Shown here piece after piece: positions 21,233-31,617 of a stretch of DNA of 62,839 nt. The notes under the pieces are model-generated. The model saw only the letters and a list, made by a program, of their open reading frames with translations, was not told where the DNA came from and ran no database searches. Each line of letters opens with the position of its first letter. Position 1 is the first letter of the stretch. This DNA comes from Sporosarcina luteola. GTDB taxonomy: Bacteria > Bacillota > Bacilli > Bacillales_A > Planococcaceae. Where the stretch lies: assembly GCF_023715245.1 (NCBI RefSeq), contig NZ_JAMBNV010000007.1:1-62839 (forward strand), given 5' to 3'. A program made the translations under genes and the position numbers.

Positions 21233-22099
21233 ATGTTATATGAGAAAGCACCTGCAAAAATCAACCTGACACTCGATGTCCTACATAAACGCCCCGACGG
21301 TTTTCATGAAGTGGAAATGATTATGACGACAGTCGACTTAGCTGACCGTGTCTGGCTTCGCCCTTCGAATGATGGGCATATCAACATGAAAGTCTCCGAG
21401 CGGTTTGTGCCGAATGACCGGAAAAATCTGGCCTATCAGGCGGCGGACCTGCTTAGACGGAAATACGGCATCCGCGACGGGGTTGAAATAACGCTCGACA
21501 AAAAAATACCTGTTGCTGCAGGTCTTGCTGGAGGCAGTTCTGATGCAGCGGCAACATTGCGCGGACTGAACCGGCTATGGAAATTACAGCTAAGTGCAGA
21601 TGAGTTAGCGGAAATTGGTTCAAAGATCGGCTCGGACGTCTCTTTCTGCGTGCACGGAGGAACAGCGCTTGCGAAAGGTCGCGGGGAACAGATAGAGCAT
21701 TTGCCGGCACCCCCCAACTGTTGGGTCATTCTGGCGAAGCCTTCAATTTCCGTTTCAACAGCAGACATCTACCGCAATCTCGACGTCAACTCCATTCAGC
21801 ATCCCGACACGACCGGTATGCTCGAAGCCTTACATTCAGGGGACTACACTAAAATGTGCGCTTCCTTGGGCAATGTTTTGGAGCCAGTGACAATGAAGTT
21901 GCATCCACAGGTCGTCGTCCTGAAAGAAAAAATGGAACAGTTCGGGGCAGACGCGGTATTGATGAGCGGAAGCGGACCGACCGTTTTTGGGTTTGTCAGG
22001 CAAGAGGCGAGAGTATCGCGAATTTACAATGGATTAAAAGGCTTCTGTAAGGAAGTCCATGCTGTCAGAATGACAGGTGAACGTTTTCTGCTTGATTAA
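21233..22099 (+). CDS. ispE: 4-diphosphocytidyl-2-C-methyl-D-erythritol kinase
   Basis: 288-residue GHMP-family kinase of the non-mevalonate isoprenoid pathway. The N-terminus [14 protein letters not shown], the ATP loop [15 protein letters not shown] and the C-terminal SGSGPTVFG are all family motifs. The ribosome site is GGAGGGGG. It precedes purR as in B. subtilis. Confidence 0.96.
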   Translation: MLYEKAPAKINLTLDVLHKRPDGFHEVEMIMTTVDLADRVWLRPSNDGHINMKVSERFVPNDRKNLAYQAADLLRRKYGIRDGVEITLDKKIPVAAGLAGGSSDAAATLRGLNRLWKLQLSADELAEIGSKIGSDVSFCVHGGTALAKGRGEQIEHLPAPPNCWVILAKPSISVSTADIYRNLDVNSIQHPDTTGMLEALHSGDYTKMCASLGNVLEPVTMKLHPQVVVLKEKMEQFGADAVLMSGSGPTVFGFVRQEARVSRIYNGLKGFCKEVHAVRMTGERFLLD

Positions 22100-22136
22100 A
22101 GGCGTACAATTATGATAATGTCGAATAAAACATTCG
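22092..22136 (+). promoter_or_regulatory. Candidate purR promoter and PurR-type palindrome
   Basis: TTGATT (22092-22097), 16 bp, GATAAT (22114-22119), then a palindrome CGAAT (22122-22126) and ATTCG (22132-22136). CGAA is the core of PurBoxes, and B. subtilis purR is autoregulated, so this may be its operator. The match to the full PurBox consensus is only partial. Confidence 0.45.
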
Positions 22137-22155
22137 GGTTTAGGGGTTGTTACTC

Positions 22156-22989
22156 ATGAAGTGGAAAAGAAGCGGAAGACTCGTTGATATGACGCGTCAC
22201 CTATTGGATAATCCGCATACACTCATACCGCTTACTTTCTTCTCCGAACGTTATCATGCTGCAAAGTCATCGATCAGTGAAGACTTGGCAATTATCAAAG
22301 AAACGTTCGAAGAGAATGGGACAGGAAAATTGATGACAGTATCGGGTGCGGCAGGTGGCGTGAAATACATTCCGCAAGTCTCCGAAACGGAAGTCCGTGA
22401 AGTGATGGCCATCATAAAGGAAAGCCTTGGTCGATCGGATCGGCTGTTGCCTGGCGGCTATTTATACATGACGGATTTTTTAGGGGATCCCAAAATAATG
22501 GACCGGATCGGAAAAGTCTTTGCATCTGCATTCGCGGAAACGGAGATCGACGTAATTATGACGGTCGCTACAAAAGGCATTTCTATCGCCCATGCGATAG
22601 CCCGCCATTTGAATGTTCCTGTCGTCATCGTCCGAAGGGACAGTAAAGTGACGGAAGGTTCGACGGTCAGCATCAATTATGTGTCCGGTTCCACGCGCCG
22701 CATCCAGACGATGGTATTATCAAAAAGAAGCATGAAGAGCGGGAGAAGAGTCTTGATCACCGACGACTTCATGAAAGCGGGCGGAACGATGGCGGGCATG
22801 AAGAATCTACTCGAGGAATTTGACTGTGAACTTGCAGGAGCCGCTGTCCTTGTAGAGGCGGAGCATACCGAGGAAGTGCTTGTTGAGGACTATCTATCCT
22901 TGGTCAAGCTTCGCGCAGTGAATGAGAAGGACCGCACAATCGAACTTGAAGAAGGAAACTATTTCAAGAAGGGTGGAAAAACGACATGA
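22156..22989 (+). CDS. purR: Purine operon repressor PurR
   Basis: 277-residue repressor. It has an N-terminal winged helix ([20 protein letters not shown]) and a phosphoribosyltransferase-like domain whose PRPP loop is [13 protein letters not shown]. In the family PRPP relieves repression. The ATG at 22156 has only a weak ribosome site (AGGGG). The ORF can be extended by three codons to TTG. It overlaps ridA by four bases, as purR and yabJ do in B. subtilis. Confidence 0.95.
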   Translation: MKWKRSGRLVDMTRHLLDNPHTLIPLTFFSERYHAAKSSISEDLAIIKETFEENGTGKLMTVSGAAGGVKYIPQVSETEVREVMAIIKESLGRSDRLLPGGYLYMTDFLGDPKIMDRIGKVFASAFAETEIDVIMTVATKGISIAHAIARHLNVPVVIVRRDSKVTEGSTVSINYVSGSTRRIQTMVLSKRSMKSGRRVLITDDFMKAGGTMAGMKNLLEEFDCELAGAAVLVEAEHTEEVLVEDYLSLVKLRAVNEKDRTIELEEGNYFKKGGKTT

Positions 22990-23363
22990 ATTACGTAGCA
23001 ACAGATAATGCTCCGAAAGCAATCGGACCCTACGCACAAGCAGTGCAAGTAAATGGATTGGTCTATACATCCGGACAACTTCCGATGACACCGGACGGAC
23101 TGCTCGTCGAAGGAACGATTGAAGAGCAGACGAACCAAGTTTTCGCAAACTTGAAAGCTGTATTGGAAGAGGCAGGCTCTTCCCTTGATCAAGTCATCAA
23201 GGCGACAGTGTTCATCAAGGACATGAACCAATTTGCAGCTTTGAACGACGTATATGCACAACATTTCGGAGCACATACTCCTGCACGTTCAACAGTGGAA
23301 GTGGCAAGATTACCGAAAGACGCATCAGTAGAAATCGAAGTCATCGCCCTCGCCGGTGAATAA
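22986..23363 (+). CDS. ridA: 2-iminobutanoate/2-iminopropanoate deaminase (RidA/YabJ)
   Basis: 125-residue trimeric RidA that hydrolyses reactive enamine/imine intermediates. It has [16 protein letters not shown] and the catalytic Arg in [13 protein letters not shown]. Coupled to purR by an ATGA overlap. A GC-rich terminator follows. Confidence 0.96.
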   Translation: MNYVATDNAPKAIGPYAQAVQVNGLVYTSGQLPMTPDGLLVEGTIEEQTNQVFANLKAVLEEAGSSLDQVIKATVFIKDMNQFAALNDVYAQHFGAHTPARSTVEVARLPKDASVEIEVIALAGE

Positions 23364-23370
23364 ATAATAG

Positions 23371-23409
23371 TGACGGCCCGCTCGAAATAAGAGCAGGCCG
23401 TCATTTTTT
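23371..23409 (+). terminator. Terminator after ridA
   Basis: An 8-bp stem TGACGGCC/GGCCGTCA with an inner GCTC/GAGC stem, then a T run. Confidence 0.85.
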
Positions 23410-23452
23410 ATGTACCTAAAAAAGTTTTTTAGAAAAACTTCGAAAAAATAAA

Positions 23453-23479
23453 AGGGAAAAGCTTACTTTTGTTGAATAT
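23453..23479 (+). promoter_or_regulatory. SigH-type promoter of spoVG
   Basis: AGGGAAAA (23453-23460), a 13-bp spacer and GAATAT (23474-23479) resemble the SigH consensus (AGGAWWW, then GAAT). spoVG is a classical SigH gene in B. subtilis. Confidence 0.6.
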
Positions 23480-23529
23480 AATCGTTGAGCCAATTTATAG
23501 ACAAAAACAACAAAGGGAGTGGGGAAATA

Positions 23530-23814
23530 ATGGAAGTGACGGATGTAAGGCTGAGGAAGGTTGAGACGGAAGGTCGAATGAGGGCAATCGCTTCGATTAC
23601 ATTGGACGGTGAATTTGTTGTACACGACATCCGTGTCATTGAGGGGAATGACGGATTGTTTGTTGCGATGCCAAGCAAACGTACGCCGGATGGAGAATTC
23701 CGCGACGTTGCACACCCCATCAATACATCGGCAAGGATGAAAGTCCAAGATGCAGTCCTTACCGCTTATCATATGGTCGAGGAAAAAGGAATCCTAGAAG
23801 AAGCCGGAGCATAA
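23530..23814 (+). CDS. spoVG: Septation protein / RNA-binding regulator SpoVG
   Basis: 94-residue SpoVG. It starts [19 protein letters not shown] and contains [19 protein letters not shown], the signature of the family. SpoVG affects septation, sporulation and capsule, and binds nucleic acid in several Firmicutes. The ATG at 23530 follows AAAGGGAGTGGGG; the upstream in-frame ATG at 23485 overlaps the promoter and is rejected. Confidence 0.96.
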   Translation: MEVTDVRLRKVETEGRMRAIASITLDGEFVVHDIRVIEGNDGLFVAMPSKRTPDGEFRDVAHPINTSARMKVQDAVLTAYHMVEEKGILEEAGA

Positions 23815-23832
23815 GTTTATGGAATTTAAAAG

Positions 23833-23874
23833 AAGCACGGAACCAAGAGATGTTCTCCGGTTTTGTGCTTTTTT
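23833..23874 (+). terminator. Terminator after spoVG
   Basis: Arms AAGCACGGAACC and GGTTTTGTGCTT with G-T pairs and six T residues. Confidence 0.75.
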
Positions 23875-23938
23875 GATTGGAATAAAAAAGAAAAGAATAA
23901 TATTAAAAGAATTACATCGCGTTGTCAAGAGGGTATAG

Positions 23939-23967
23939 TTGAAATTTATACTATTTTCGGCTATAGT
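23939..23967 (+). promoter_or_regulatory. SigA-type promoter of glmU
   Basis: TTGAAA (23939-23944), 17 bp, TATAGT (23962-23967). A second possible pair, TTGTCA (23922) and TATACT (23947) with a 19-bp spacer, overlaps it. Confidence 0.65.
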
Positions 23968-23998
23968 CAATAATGAAATAATGGATGGAGGCCAGCAA

Positions 23999-25372
23999 AT
24001 GACGAATACATATGCCATCGTCCTAGCTGCAGGGCAAGGGACGCGGATGAAGTCCGATTTATATAAAGTATTGCATCCTGTCTGTGGAAAACCGATGGTC
24101 GAACACGTTGTCGACCATATCCTTGGAATCGGCGCGGATAAAATCGTAACGATTGTCGGCCACGGGGCAGAAATGGTAGAAGAAACACTTGGTGCCAAGA
24201 GCGAATATGCCCTTCAGGCAGAACAGCTCGGCACAGCACATGCAGTTCAGCAGGCGGAAGATCGGCTAGGCGAACTCGAAGGGATTACGCTCGTCGTCTG
24301 CGGAGACACACCGCTCATCAAATCGGAAACGATGCAAGCACTGATTGCGCACCACTCCGACACGAAGGCGAAAGCGACAATCCTGACCGCGCATGCCGAC
24401 GACCCAACAGGCTACGGCCGCATCATTCGGGACGAAGACGGAAATGTCCTTCGAAACGTCGAACATAAGGATGCATCACCACAGGAGCGGGAAGTGACCG
24501 AAATCAATACGGGAACGTACTGCTTTGACAACCGTGCACTGTTCGAGGCTTTGAAAAAGGTGAAGAATGATAACGCGCAAGGCGAATACTATCTTCCTGA
24601 CGTCATCGGCATCCTGAAGGCTGAACAACAGGCATTGATATCCGCTTATGTAACCGATGAATTCAGCGAAACGATCGGTATCAACGACAGGGTCATCCTC
24701 TCGGAAGCGGAAAAAGTGATGCGCCGAAGGATTGCGGAATCCCATATGCGGAATGGCGTTACAATTATCGATCCAGGCAGCACGTATATTAGCGCAGATG
24801 CCAAAATTGGTCGGGATGCAGTTCTTCAACCAGGTACGATGATCGAGGGACAGACGGTCATCGGGGAAAAGTGTATCATTGGACCGAATAGCCATATCGC
24901 CAACAGTGAGATTGGCGAGTCCACAACTATCCATTCGTCAGTTGTACGGGACAGCATCATCGGGTCCGGTACAACAGTTGGCCCGTTCGCACATATCCGT
25001 CCGGATTCCAGACTCAGCGACAATGTGAAAATCGGCAATTTTGTCGAAATTAAGAAATCAAGGCTGGGAGAAGGCAGCAAGGTTTCCCACCTCAGCTATA
25101 TCGGTGATGCGGAAGTCGGCACTCATGTCAACATCGGCTGCGGAACGATCACAGTGAATTACGATGGTAAAAACAAACATACGACAACAATTGAAAATGA
25201 TGCATTTGTCGGTTGCAACTCCAATTTGGTCGCACCTGTAAAAATTGGAAAAGGCGCTTATGTAGCGGCCGGATCGACGATTACAAAAGATGTGCCAGAA
25301 AGTTCACTTGCAATTGGACGCGCGCGCCAGGAGAATAAAGAAGGATACGCAACAAAATTAAATCTTAACTAA
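23999..25372 (+). CDS. glmU: Bifunctional UDP-GlcNAc pyrophosphorylase / GlcN-1-P acetyltransferase
   Basis: 457-residue enzyme that makes UDP-GlcNAc for the cell wall. The N-terminal uridyltransferase domain has [18 protein letters not shown]. The C-terminal half is a left-handed beta helix of hexapeptide repeats ending with the acetyltransferase active site ([15 protein letters not shown]). The start is ATG 23999 with GGAGG seven bases upstream; the ORF extends 60 bases further through the promoter and is not used. prs follows after 11 bases. Confidence 0.97.
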   Translation: MTNTYAIVLAAGQGTRMKSDLYKVLHPVCGKPMVEHVVDHILGIGADKIVTIVGHGAEMVEETLGAKSEYALQAEQLGTAHAVQQAEDRLGELEGITLVVCGDTPLIKSETMQALIAHHSDTKAKATILTAHADDPTGYGRIIRDEDGNVLRNVEHKDASPQEREVTEINTGTYCFDNRALFEALKKVKNDNAQGEYYLPDVIGILKAEQQALISAYVTDEFSETIGINDRVILSEAEKVMRRRIAESHMRNGVTIIDPGSTYISADAKIGRDAVLQPGTMIEGQTVIGEKCIIGPNSHIANSEIGESTTIHSSVVRDSIIGSGTTVGPFAHIRPDSRLSDNVKIGNFVEIKKSRLGEGSKVSHLSYIGDAEVGTHVNIGCGTITVNYDGKNKHTTTIENDAFVGCNSNLVAPVKIGKGAYVAAGSTITKDVPESSLAIGRARQENKEGYATKLNLN

Positions 25373-25386
25373 CCAGGGGGACCATG

Positions 25387-26346
25387 ATGGCTAATCATTA
25401 TCCTAATGATAAACTGAAGATATTCTCTTTAAATTCCAACGAATCACTTGCACGAGAAGTAGCGGACGAGATTGGACGCCCACTTGGCAAGTGCTCTGTC
25501 AAGCGCTTTAGCGATGGAGAAATTCAAATCAATATCGAAGAAAGTATCCGGGGTTGCGATGTTTTTGTCATCCAATCAACCTCCTATCCAGTCAATGATA
25601 ACCTAATGGAGCTCCTTATCATGATTGATGCATTGATGCGCGCATCAGCCCGTACAATCAATGTAGTTATGCCTTACTATGGTTATGCACGTCAAGACCG
25701 TAAAGCGCGTTCCCGTGAACCGATCACGGCGAAGCTTGTGGCCAACTTGCTTGAAAAAGCAGGTGCTGACCGCGTAATTGCTATTGATTTGCATGCACCG
25801 CAAATCCAAGGCTTCTTTGATATTCCGATCGACCATCTCGTAGCAGAACCGATTTTGACGGAATACTTCAAAGGAAAAGGCTTGGAGGGCAACGAGCTTG
25901 TCATCGTCTCTCCAGATCATGGCGGAGTAACACGGGCACGGAAGATGGCGGATCGTATGAAAGCACCAATCGCCATCATTGACAAACGCCGTCCACGTCC
26001 AAATGTTGCCGAAGTGATGAGCATCGTAGGGAACGTCGAAGGGAAAACAGCTATTTTGATCGACGATATCATCGATACTGCCGGAACGATTACAATCGCA
26101 GCGAACGCGATCATCGAGAGTGGCGCGAAGGAAGTGTACGCTTGCTGTACGCATCCGGTATTATCCGGCCCTGCCATCGAAAGAATCGACAATTCCCAAA
26201 TCAAGGAATTGATCATTACGAATTCGATCGAACTGCCGGAAAGCAAAAGATCCCCAAAAATCAAGCAATTATCGATTGCAAAGCTTTTGGGTGAAGCAGT
26301 TATCCGGGTATTTGAAAAGAAATCTGTCAGTACATTGTTTGAATAA
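25387..26346 (+). CDS. prs: Ribose-phosphate pyrophosphokinase
   Basis: 319-residue PRPP synthetase. It has the flexible-loop region [20 protein letters not shown], the metal-binding [11 protein letters not shown] and the PRPP loop DDIIDTAGT. Two adjacent ATGs (25384, 25387) are possible; the second is better spaced from AGGGGGA. It forms an operon with glmU. PRPP feeds the purine, pyrimidine, His and Trp pathways and is also the effector of PurR encoded nearby. Confidence 0.97.
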   Translation: MANHYPNDKLKIFSLNSNESLAREVADEIGRPLGKCSVKRFSDGEIQINIEESIRGCDVFVIQSTSYPVNDNLMELLIMIDALMRASARTINVVMPYYGYARQDRKARSREPITAKLVANLLEKAGADRVIAIDLHAPQIQGFFDIPIDHLVAEPILTEYFKGKGLEGNELVIVSPDHGGVTRARKMADRMKAPIAIIDKRRPRPNVAEVMSIVGNVEGKTAILIDDIIDTAGTITIAANAIIESGAKEVYACCTHPVLSGPAIERIDNSQIKELIITNSIELPESKRSPKIKQLSIAKLLGEAVIRVFEKKSVSTLFE

Positions 26347-26358
26347 GCAAGCCAGTTA

Positions 26359-26384
26359 GTTTCATGTCGTCTGATTTTGGGTAT
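26359..26384 (+). promoter_or_regulatory. SigB-type promoter of ctc
   Basis: GTTTCA (26359-26364), a 14-bp spacer and GGGTAT (26379-26384) fit the SigB consensus (GTTTAA, 12-15 bp, GGGWAW) with one mismatch. It lies 46 bases before the ctc start. B. subtilis ctc is a model SigB gene. Confidence 0.75.
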
Positions 26385-26429
26385 TTCAAGAGATAGAATA
26401 ACTTTTTTTTAAGAAAGGTGACTACACAA

Positions 26430-27062
26430 ATGAGTACAGCAATTCAGTCGAAATCAAGAGAAGTGAAAACGAGATCAGCATTAACAGCACTTAGAAATGA
26501 AGGGTTCATCCCATCAGTCGTTTATGGATATAATACAGAATCTACACCGATTGCCGTAAAAGAGAGCGATTTACTGAAAACATTGCGGGAAGTCGGACGC
26601 AATGGTGTTCTCAAGCTCGAAGTAGATGGCAAGCAATTGAACGTCGTTTTAAATGATTTCCAAGAGGATGCTTTAATAGGCGATATCCGCCACGCGGACT
26701 TCCTCGCAATTGATATGGCAGAAGAGCTTGAAGTCGACGTTACGGTACATCTTGTCGGCAACTCCATCGGCGAGAAGGAAGGCGGCGTCGTACAGCAGCC
26801 GAACCGCGAAGTGACGATCAAAGTCAAACCTTCGGATATTCCGGAGTCGTTTGAAGTTGATATTTCCGAGATGCAAATCGGCGACACGATGACAGTTGCA
26901 GACGTACGTGCGAAATCTAAGTTTGAAATACTTTCTGATGATGAGTACGCACTCGTTCTTATCTCCGCTCCACGTTCAGAAGCGGAAATGGAAGAGCTTG
27001 AAGCTGATACTGGTGCTGCGGATGCAGAACCGGAAGTCATCGGTGGTAAAGAGGAAGAATAA
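26430..27062 (+). CDS. rplY: Ribosomal protein L25/TL5/Ctc
   Basis: 210-residue 5S-rRNA-binding protein of the long Ctc/TL5 type: an N-terminal L25 domain (about 1-95) and a C-terminal TL5 beta domain ending in an acidic tail. It is a general stress protein in B. subtilis (symbol ctc there). The ATG at 26430 lies 9-10 bases after AAAGGTG; the in-frame GTG at 26418 lacks a ribosome site. A SigB-like promoter precedes it. Confidence 0.95.
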   Translation: MSTAIQSKSREVKTRSALTALRNEGFIPSVVYGYNTESTPIAVKESDLLKTLREVGRNGVLKLEVDGKQLNVVLNDFQEDALIGDIRHADFLAIDMAEELEVDVTVHLVGNSIGEKEGGVVQQPNREVTIKVKPSDIPESFEVDISEMQIGDTMTVADVRAKSKFEILSDDEYALVLISAPRSEAEMEELEADTGAADAEPEVIGGKEEE

Positions 27063-27074
27063 TAAGCAGCAGTT

Positions 27075-27105
27075 GGAGCGCACGTGCAAAGCGTGCGCCC
27101 TTTTT
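27075..27105 (+). terminator. Terminator after ctc
   Basis: A 7-bp GC-rich stem GCGCACG/CGTGCGC, then five T residues. Confidence 0.85.
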
Positions 27106-27134
27106 CTAATTAATTCAAAAGGAAGATACGCCTT

Positions 27135-27698
27135 ATGAAAATGATAATCGGCCTCGGAAACCCGGGGAAGCAATATGAGAAGACTCGGCATAACGTCGGA
27201 TTCCATGCTATCGATGAATTGGCCCGTCGACTTGACGCGCCTGCCATGCAATTGAAATTCAATGGCGCTTATACGATCATCCACCGTCCGGAAGGAAAAG
27301 TGATGCTCGTCAAACCTTTGACATATATGAATCTATCCGGGGAATGTGTCGGTCCTCTCATGGATTACTACAATGTGGAACTCGATGACATCGTTGTACT
27401 ATACGATGACCTTGACCTCATTCCAGGCAAATTACGGCTGCGCCAAAAAGGAAGTGCCGGCGGCCATAACGGCATGAAATCGTTAATTGCCCATCTTGGC
27501 TCGGATTCCTTCAACAGGATTCGCATCGGAATCGGTCGTCCGACAGGCGGCATGAAAGTGGCCGACTATGTACTTTCCCCATTCAGCAAGGAAGAACAGC
27601 CACTTATTGACGAGATGGTTGATAAAAGTGCTTCTGCCTGTATGGACTGGCTTAACAGGCCGTTTTTAGATGTAATGAATAACTATAATGGTTCATAA
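27135..27698 (+). CDS. pth: Peptidyl-tRNA hydrolase
   Basis: 187-residue Pth (SpoVC) that releases peptides from stalled peptidyl-tRNA. Catalytic His is in TRHNVGF, with Asn in YMNLSGE, Asp in LYDDLDL and the GGHNGMKS loop. The start is ATG 27135 (27141 is a possible alternative) after AAGGAAG. In B. subtilis it is followed by fin and mfd, as here. Confidence 0.97.
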   Translation: MKMIIGLGNPGKQYEKTRHNVGFHAIDELARRLDAPAMQLKFNGAYTIIHRPEGKVMLVKPLTYMNLSGECVGPLMDYYNVELDDIVVLYDDLDLIPGKLRLRQKGSAGGHNGMKSLIAHLGSDSFNRIRIGIGRPTGGMKVADYVLSPFSKEEQPLIDEMVDKSASACMDWLNRPFLDVMNNYNGS

Positions 27699-27745
27699 GG
27701 AATAATCACCGGCTCCCTAGCCTATACTTTGTTAAAAAGGGGTCG

Positions 27746-27994
27746 ATGAAACCGATGAAACCGAATGACGTTCGTTATTCATGCAGGCATTGCAACACAG
27801 AGGTCGGCAGCATCCCACTAGCTTCTGCCGAAGAGATCCTCCGGGAACTTAAAAAGGCGGAAGATGGGCAAGGCGACCACTTTCTAGAATATGATGAGAA
27901 TGGTTCAATGACGGTGCGTTGCATTTGTGAGCAATGTGAACAGTCGCTGCGAATGAATCCTGATTACTATGCATTACGGAAATGGCTGCAATAG
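27746..27994 (+). CDS. fin: Anti-sigma-F factor Fin (YabK)
   Basis: 82-residue zinc-binding protein. Two CXXC-type pairs, CRHC and CEQC, flank an acidic middle section, as in Fin, which shuts off SigF in the forespore when SigG takes over. The position between pth and mfd is the same as in B. subtilis. The ATG follows AAAAAGGGG. I did not find a convincing forespore promoter in the 47 bases upstream. Confidence 0.9.
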   Translation: MKPMKPNDVRYSCRHCNTEVGSIPLASAEEILRELKKAEDGQGDHFLEYDENGSMTVRCICEQCEQSLRMNPDYYALRKWLQ

Positions 27995-28002
27995 AATTTT
28001 CT

Positions 28003-28034
28003 GCTTTGGCGTATCGAGCGCGCAAAGCTTTTTT
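28003..28034 (+). terminator. Terminator after fin
   Basis: Imperfect stem GCTTTG/CAAAGC with inner GCG/CGC pairing, then six T residues. Confidence 0.6.
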
Positions 28035-28073
28035 CACTTCATTTTATTTACTGCAAAGCGAGGAAAATAATCA

Positions 28074-31000
28074 TTGGATGCGCTCATAGATTTATTTCTA
28101 CAAGACAAAGAGATTACTAAAGTTGTTGAGGAGTTAAAAACAGGACAGGACCGCCAATTGCTGGCGGGGCTATCGGGTGGCGCAAAGGCCGTCTTTTTCA
28201 AGACTGTCCAGCAGTCAGCTGAGAAGCCGATCCTGATCATCACTCCCAACATGCTGCAAGCACAACGTACATACGAAGACCTTGTGAAGATGCTCGGCGA
28301 CTCACTCGTTCATTTGTATCCGGCAGAGGAATTGATCGCTGCCGATTTTTCTGTGTCCAGTTATGAACTGCGCGCAAACCGAATAGATACGCTCGATCAT
28401 ATGGCGCGCATCGGCAAAGGAATCTATATTACGCCTGTCGCGGGAATGAAGAAACTACTTCCTCCGAAAGAGAGATGGCTCGAAAATTCCTTGTCCGTCC
28501 ATTTGGATGACAGCATTGATGTGGACGAATGCATCCGGAAGCTTGTGGAAATGGGCTATGGGAGACAGGAGATGGTAACCGCACCGGGCGATTTCGCTCT
28601 GAGGGGCGGCATTTTGGACGTGTATCCATTGAATATGGAAAACCCGATCCGAATTGAGCTGTTTGACACGGATGTCGACTCCATCCGCATGTTCTCTGCG
28701 GAAGATCAGCGCTCAACCGATAAACTGACAGAAGTGACAATCCTTCCTGCAACGGAACATGTTTGGGACGCCACGGAATTATCTCATATCGCCTCGAACT
28801 TAGAGGACGCCCTTCGTACAAGCCTGAAGCGGATGAAAAATGAAGAGGCAAAAGAATCCCTTACGGTGAATATAACCCGGGATATCGGGCTTTTGCGAGA
28901 CGGCATCACGCCGGAAGGGATGATGAAGCATGTATCGTTTTCAGACCGTGTCCCATCCTATCTTGGTGATTATTTTCCCGAAGATGGCATTGTTCTATTC
29001 GACGAAATCGGACGGATCCTTGAAGTGTCTTCCTCTCTTGAAAGTGAAGAGAAGGAATGGTTTCTGACGCTTCTTGAGGAAGGAAAAATCGTCCATGACG
29101 CGAAAATCTCGTTTTCATTCGAAGAGATGCATAAAATGCTCGATCAGCCCAAATCATACTTATCATTGTTTGTAAGAGCTGTGCCGGGTATCGTCCTAAA
29201 GAAAACGGTCTCGTTCTCTTGCAAACCGATGCAGGAATTTCATGGGCAGATGAACTTGTTGAAAAATGAAATGGATCGTTGGCAGCAAGGAAAATACAAT
29301 ATCTTTATCGTTGCTGATGGGAAAGAACGGATGGCGAAGGTCCAATCGATTCTTAGAGACTATGAGATGGATGCGGCAGTGAGCGGCAAGCCGACAGGCG
29401 CGGGAACGATTTCAATCATCGAAGGGGATCTGTCCGCAGGATTCGAATTGCCTTTTCAACGTCTAGCGGTCATTACGGACGCGGAGCTGTTCAAAGGGAA
29501 ACCGAAGCGGAAAGCCCGTCCTCAAAAAATGACAAACGCAGAGCGCATCAAAAGCTATTCGGAAATCAAACCTGGCGACCATATCGTCCACGTCCATCAC
29601 GGAATCGGTAAGTATTATGGCGTTGTGACACTCGAAGTGGGCGGCGTCCATAAAGACTATCTGGATATCCGCTATCGTGGGGAGGATAAACTTTTCGTCC
29701 CTGCGGACCAAATCGACTTGATTCAGAAATACGTCGCGTCCGGGGAGAGGGAGCCGAAACTCCATAAACTCGGGGGTGCGGAATGGAAAAAGACAAAAAG
29801 CAAGGTGTCATCCGCAGTCAAGGATATTGCGGACGATCTGATCAAGCTCTATGCGCAGCGCGAGGCTGAAAAAGGGTTTGCATTCTCGCAAGATGATGAT
29901 CTAATGCGTTCCTTTGAAAATGCATTCCCATACGACGAGACGGAAGATCAGTTGCGTTCCATCGAGGAAGTAAAACGGGATATGGAGAGAGAGCGTCCGA
30001 TGGATCGGCTTCTTTGCGGCGATGTCGGATATGGGAAGACGGAAGTGGCGATTCGTGCAGCGTTCAAGGCAGTCGCGGATGGCAAGCAAGTCGCGTTCCT
30101 CGTTCCAACAACGATTCTTGCCCAACAGCATTACGAAACGATGAAGGAACGGTTCTCCGGATTTCCGGTGGAAGTGTCTTTATTGAACCGCTTCCGTACG
30201 CGGAAAGAGCAGACGGAAACGTTGAAAGGGTTGAAGGCAGGTACGATTGACATTGTCGTCGGTACCCACCGCCTCCTTTCTAAGGACGTCGCGTATAAAG
30301 ATCTCGGCTTGCTCATCGTCGATGAAGAGCAGCGGTTTGGCGTGACGCATAAGGAAAAGCTCAAGCAGCTGAAAACGAATGTGGACGTCCTTACATTGAC
30401 GGCGACGCCGATACCAAGGACGTTGCATATGTCGATGCTCGGCGTCCGGGATTTGTCCGTCATCGAAACGCCTCCAGCGAACCGTTTCCCGGTCCAGACA
30501 TATGTCATGGAGCATAACTTCGGTCTTGTCAGGGAAGCGATTGAGCGCGAGCTGGGACGTGGTGGCCAAGTGTTCTATCTATATAACCGCGTCGAAGACA
30601 TGACGCGCAAAGTCGATGAAATCAAGCAGCTAGTCCCGGAAGCGCGTGTCGCCTTTGCGCACGGGCAAATGAATGAGTCGACTCTTGAATCCGTAATTCT
30701 AAGTTTCCTGGAAGGCGAATACGACGTCCTTGTGACGACGACAATCATCGAGACGGGAATCGATATTCCGAATGTCAACACGCTCATCGTCCATGATGCT
30801 GACCGCATGGGCTTATCCCAGCTGTATCAGCTGCGCGGACGAGTCGGCCGGTCTAACCGTGTTGCATACGGCTACTTCCTCTATCAGCGTGACAAAGTGC
30901 TGACAGAAGTGGCGGAAAACCGACTGCAGGCAATCAAAGAATTTACGGAGCTTGGATCTGGGTTCAAAATCGCGATGCGGGACTTGTCGATCCGTGGAGC

Positions 31001-31607
31001 GGGGAACTTGCTTGGCTCCCAGCAGCACGGCTTCATCGACTCTGTCGGTTTTGATCTGTACTCACAAATGTTACAAGAGGCAATTGAGGAGAAACAGACG
31101 GGCATCGTAAAATCCGAAATTCAGGATGTTGAAATTTCCTTGCCAATTAATGCCTATTTACCGGATTCGTATATTAAAGACGGATTCCAGAAGATCCAAA
31201 TGTATAAACGGGTGAAAGCAATCGAAAGCGAGGAGGATTACTCCGAGCTCGTCGATGAGATGACCGACCGGTTCGGTGACTTGCCGCTTGAGGCCGACCT
31301 GTTGCTTCGTGTCGGAAGGATAAAGGCATGGGGTCGCATGGCGGGTGTCGAATCGATTAAAAAACAACGTTCTGTCATTGAAATCCGCCTAACTGAAGAA
31401 GGTACGGCGAAGACGGATGGAGCAAAAATTGTTTCCGACTCCATGGAATTCGGCCGTGCTGTCGGCTTTACGATGGAAGACGGCAGGCTTATCATAACGG
31501 TTGATGAGCGCCATACAGGCAAAAAGACGGAATTTGACGTTCTTGAGGAGATGATGAGGATTCTGCATTCGTCTATCAAAGAGTCCGTTTCCACAGATTC
31601 CGTCTAA
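28074..31607 (+). CDS. mfd: Transcription-repair coupling factor
   Basis: 1177-residue Mfd that removes stalled RNA polymerase and recruits UvrA. The order is UvrB-like N-terminus (1-350), RNA-polymerase interaction CarD-like domain (about 490-570, HVHHGIGKY), RecG-like translocase with Walker A GDVGYGKT (about 648) and DEEQ box VDEEQRFG (about 747), and the TRCF C-terminal domain. The start is TTG at 28074, with GCGAGG upstream, giving the same N-terminus type as Bacillus Mfd. Complete and uninterrupted. Confidence 0.97.
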   Translation: MDALIDLFLQDKEITKVVEELKTGQDRQLLAGLSGGAKAVFFKTVQQSAEKPILIITPNMLQAQRTYEDLVKMLGDSLVHLYPAEELIAADFSVSSYELRANRIDTLDHMARIGKGIYITPVAGMKKLLPPKERWLENSLSVHLDDSIDVDECIRKLVEMGYGRQEMVTAPGDFALRGGILDVYPLNMENPIRIELFDTDVDSIRMFSAEDQRSTDKLTEVTILPATEHVWDATELSHIASNLEDALRTSLKRMKNEEAKESLTVNITRDIGLLRDGITPEGMMKHVSFSDRVPSYLGDYFPEDGIVLFDEIGRILEVSSSLESEEKEWFLTLLEEGKIVHDAKISFSFEEMHKMLDQPKSYLSLFVRAVPGIVLKKTVSFSCKPMQEFHGQMNLLKNEMDRWQQGKYNIFIVADGKERMAKVQSILRDYEMDAAVSGKPTGAGTISIIEGDLSAGFELPFQRLAVITDAELFKGKPKRKARPQKMTNAERIKSYSEIKPGDHIVHVHHGIGKYYGVVTLEVGGVHKDYLDIRYRGEDKLFVPADQIDLIQKYVASGEREPKLHKLGGAEWKKTKSKVSSAVKDIADDLIKLYAQREAEKGFAFSQDDDLMRSFENAFPYDETEDQLRSIEEVKRDMERERPMDRLLCGDVGYGKTEVAIRAAFKAVADGKQVAFLVPTTILAQQHYETMKERFSGFPVEVSLLNRFRTRKEQTETLKGLKAGTIDIVVGTHRLLSKDVAYKDLGLLIVDEEQRFGVTHKEKLKQLKTNVDVLTLTATPIPRTLHMSMLGVRDLSVIETPPANRFPVQTYVMEHNFGLVREAIERELGRGGQVFYLYNRVEDMTRKVDEIKQLVPEARVAFAHGQMNESTLESVILSFLEGEYDVLVTTTIIETGIDIPNVNTLIVHDADRMGLSQLYQLRGRVGRSNRVAYGYFLYQRDKVLTEVAENRLQAIKEFTELGSGFKIAMRDLSIRGAGNLLGSQQHGFIDSVGFDLYSQMLQEAIEEKQTGIVKSEIQDVEISLPINAYLPDSYIKDGFQKIQMYKRVKAIESEEDYSELVDEMTDRFGDLPLEADLLLRVGRIKAWGRMAGVESIKKQRSVIEIRLTEEGTAKTDGAKIVSDSMEFGRAVGFTMEDGRLIITVDERHTGKKTEFDVLEEMMRILHSSIKESVSTDSV

Positions 31608-31617
31608 AGGAACTATT

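Noticed and set aside
23410..23452. Riboswitch or attenuator upstream of spoVG
   Set aside because: The AAGTTTTTTAGAAAAACTT hairpin is only a short AT stem next to the promoter, with nothing that suggests ligand binding.
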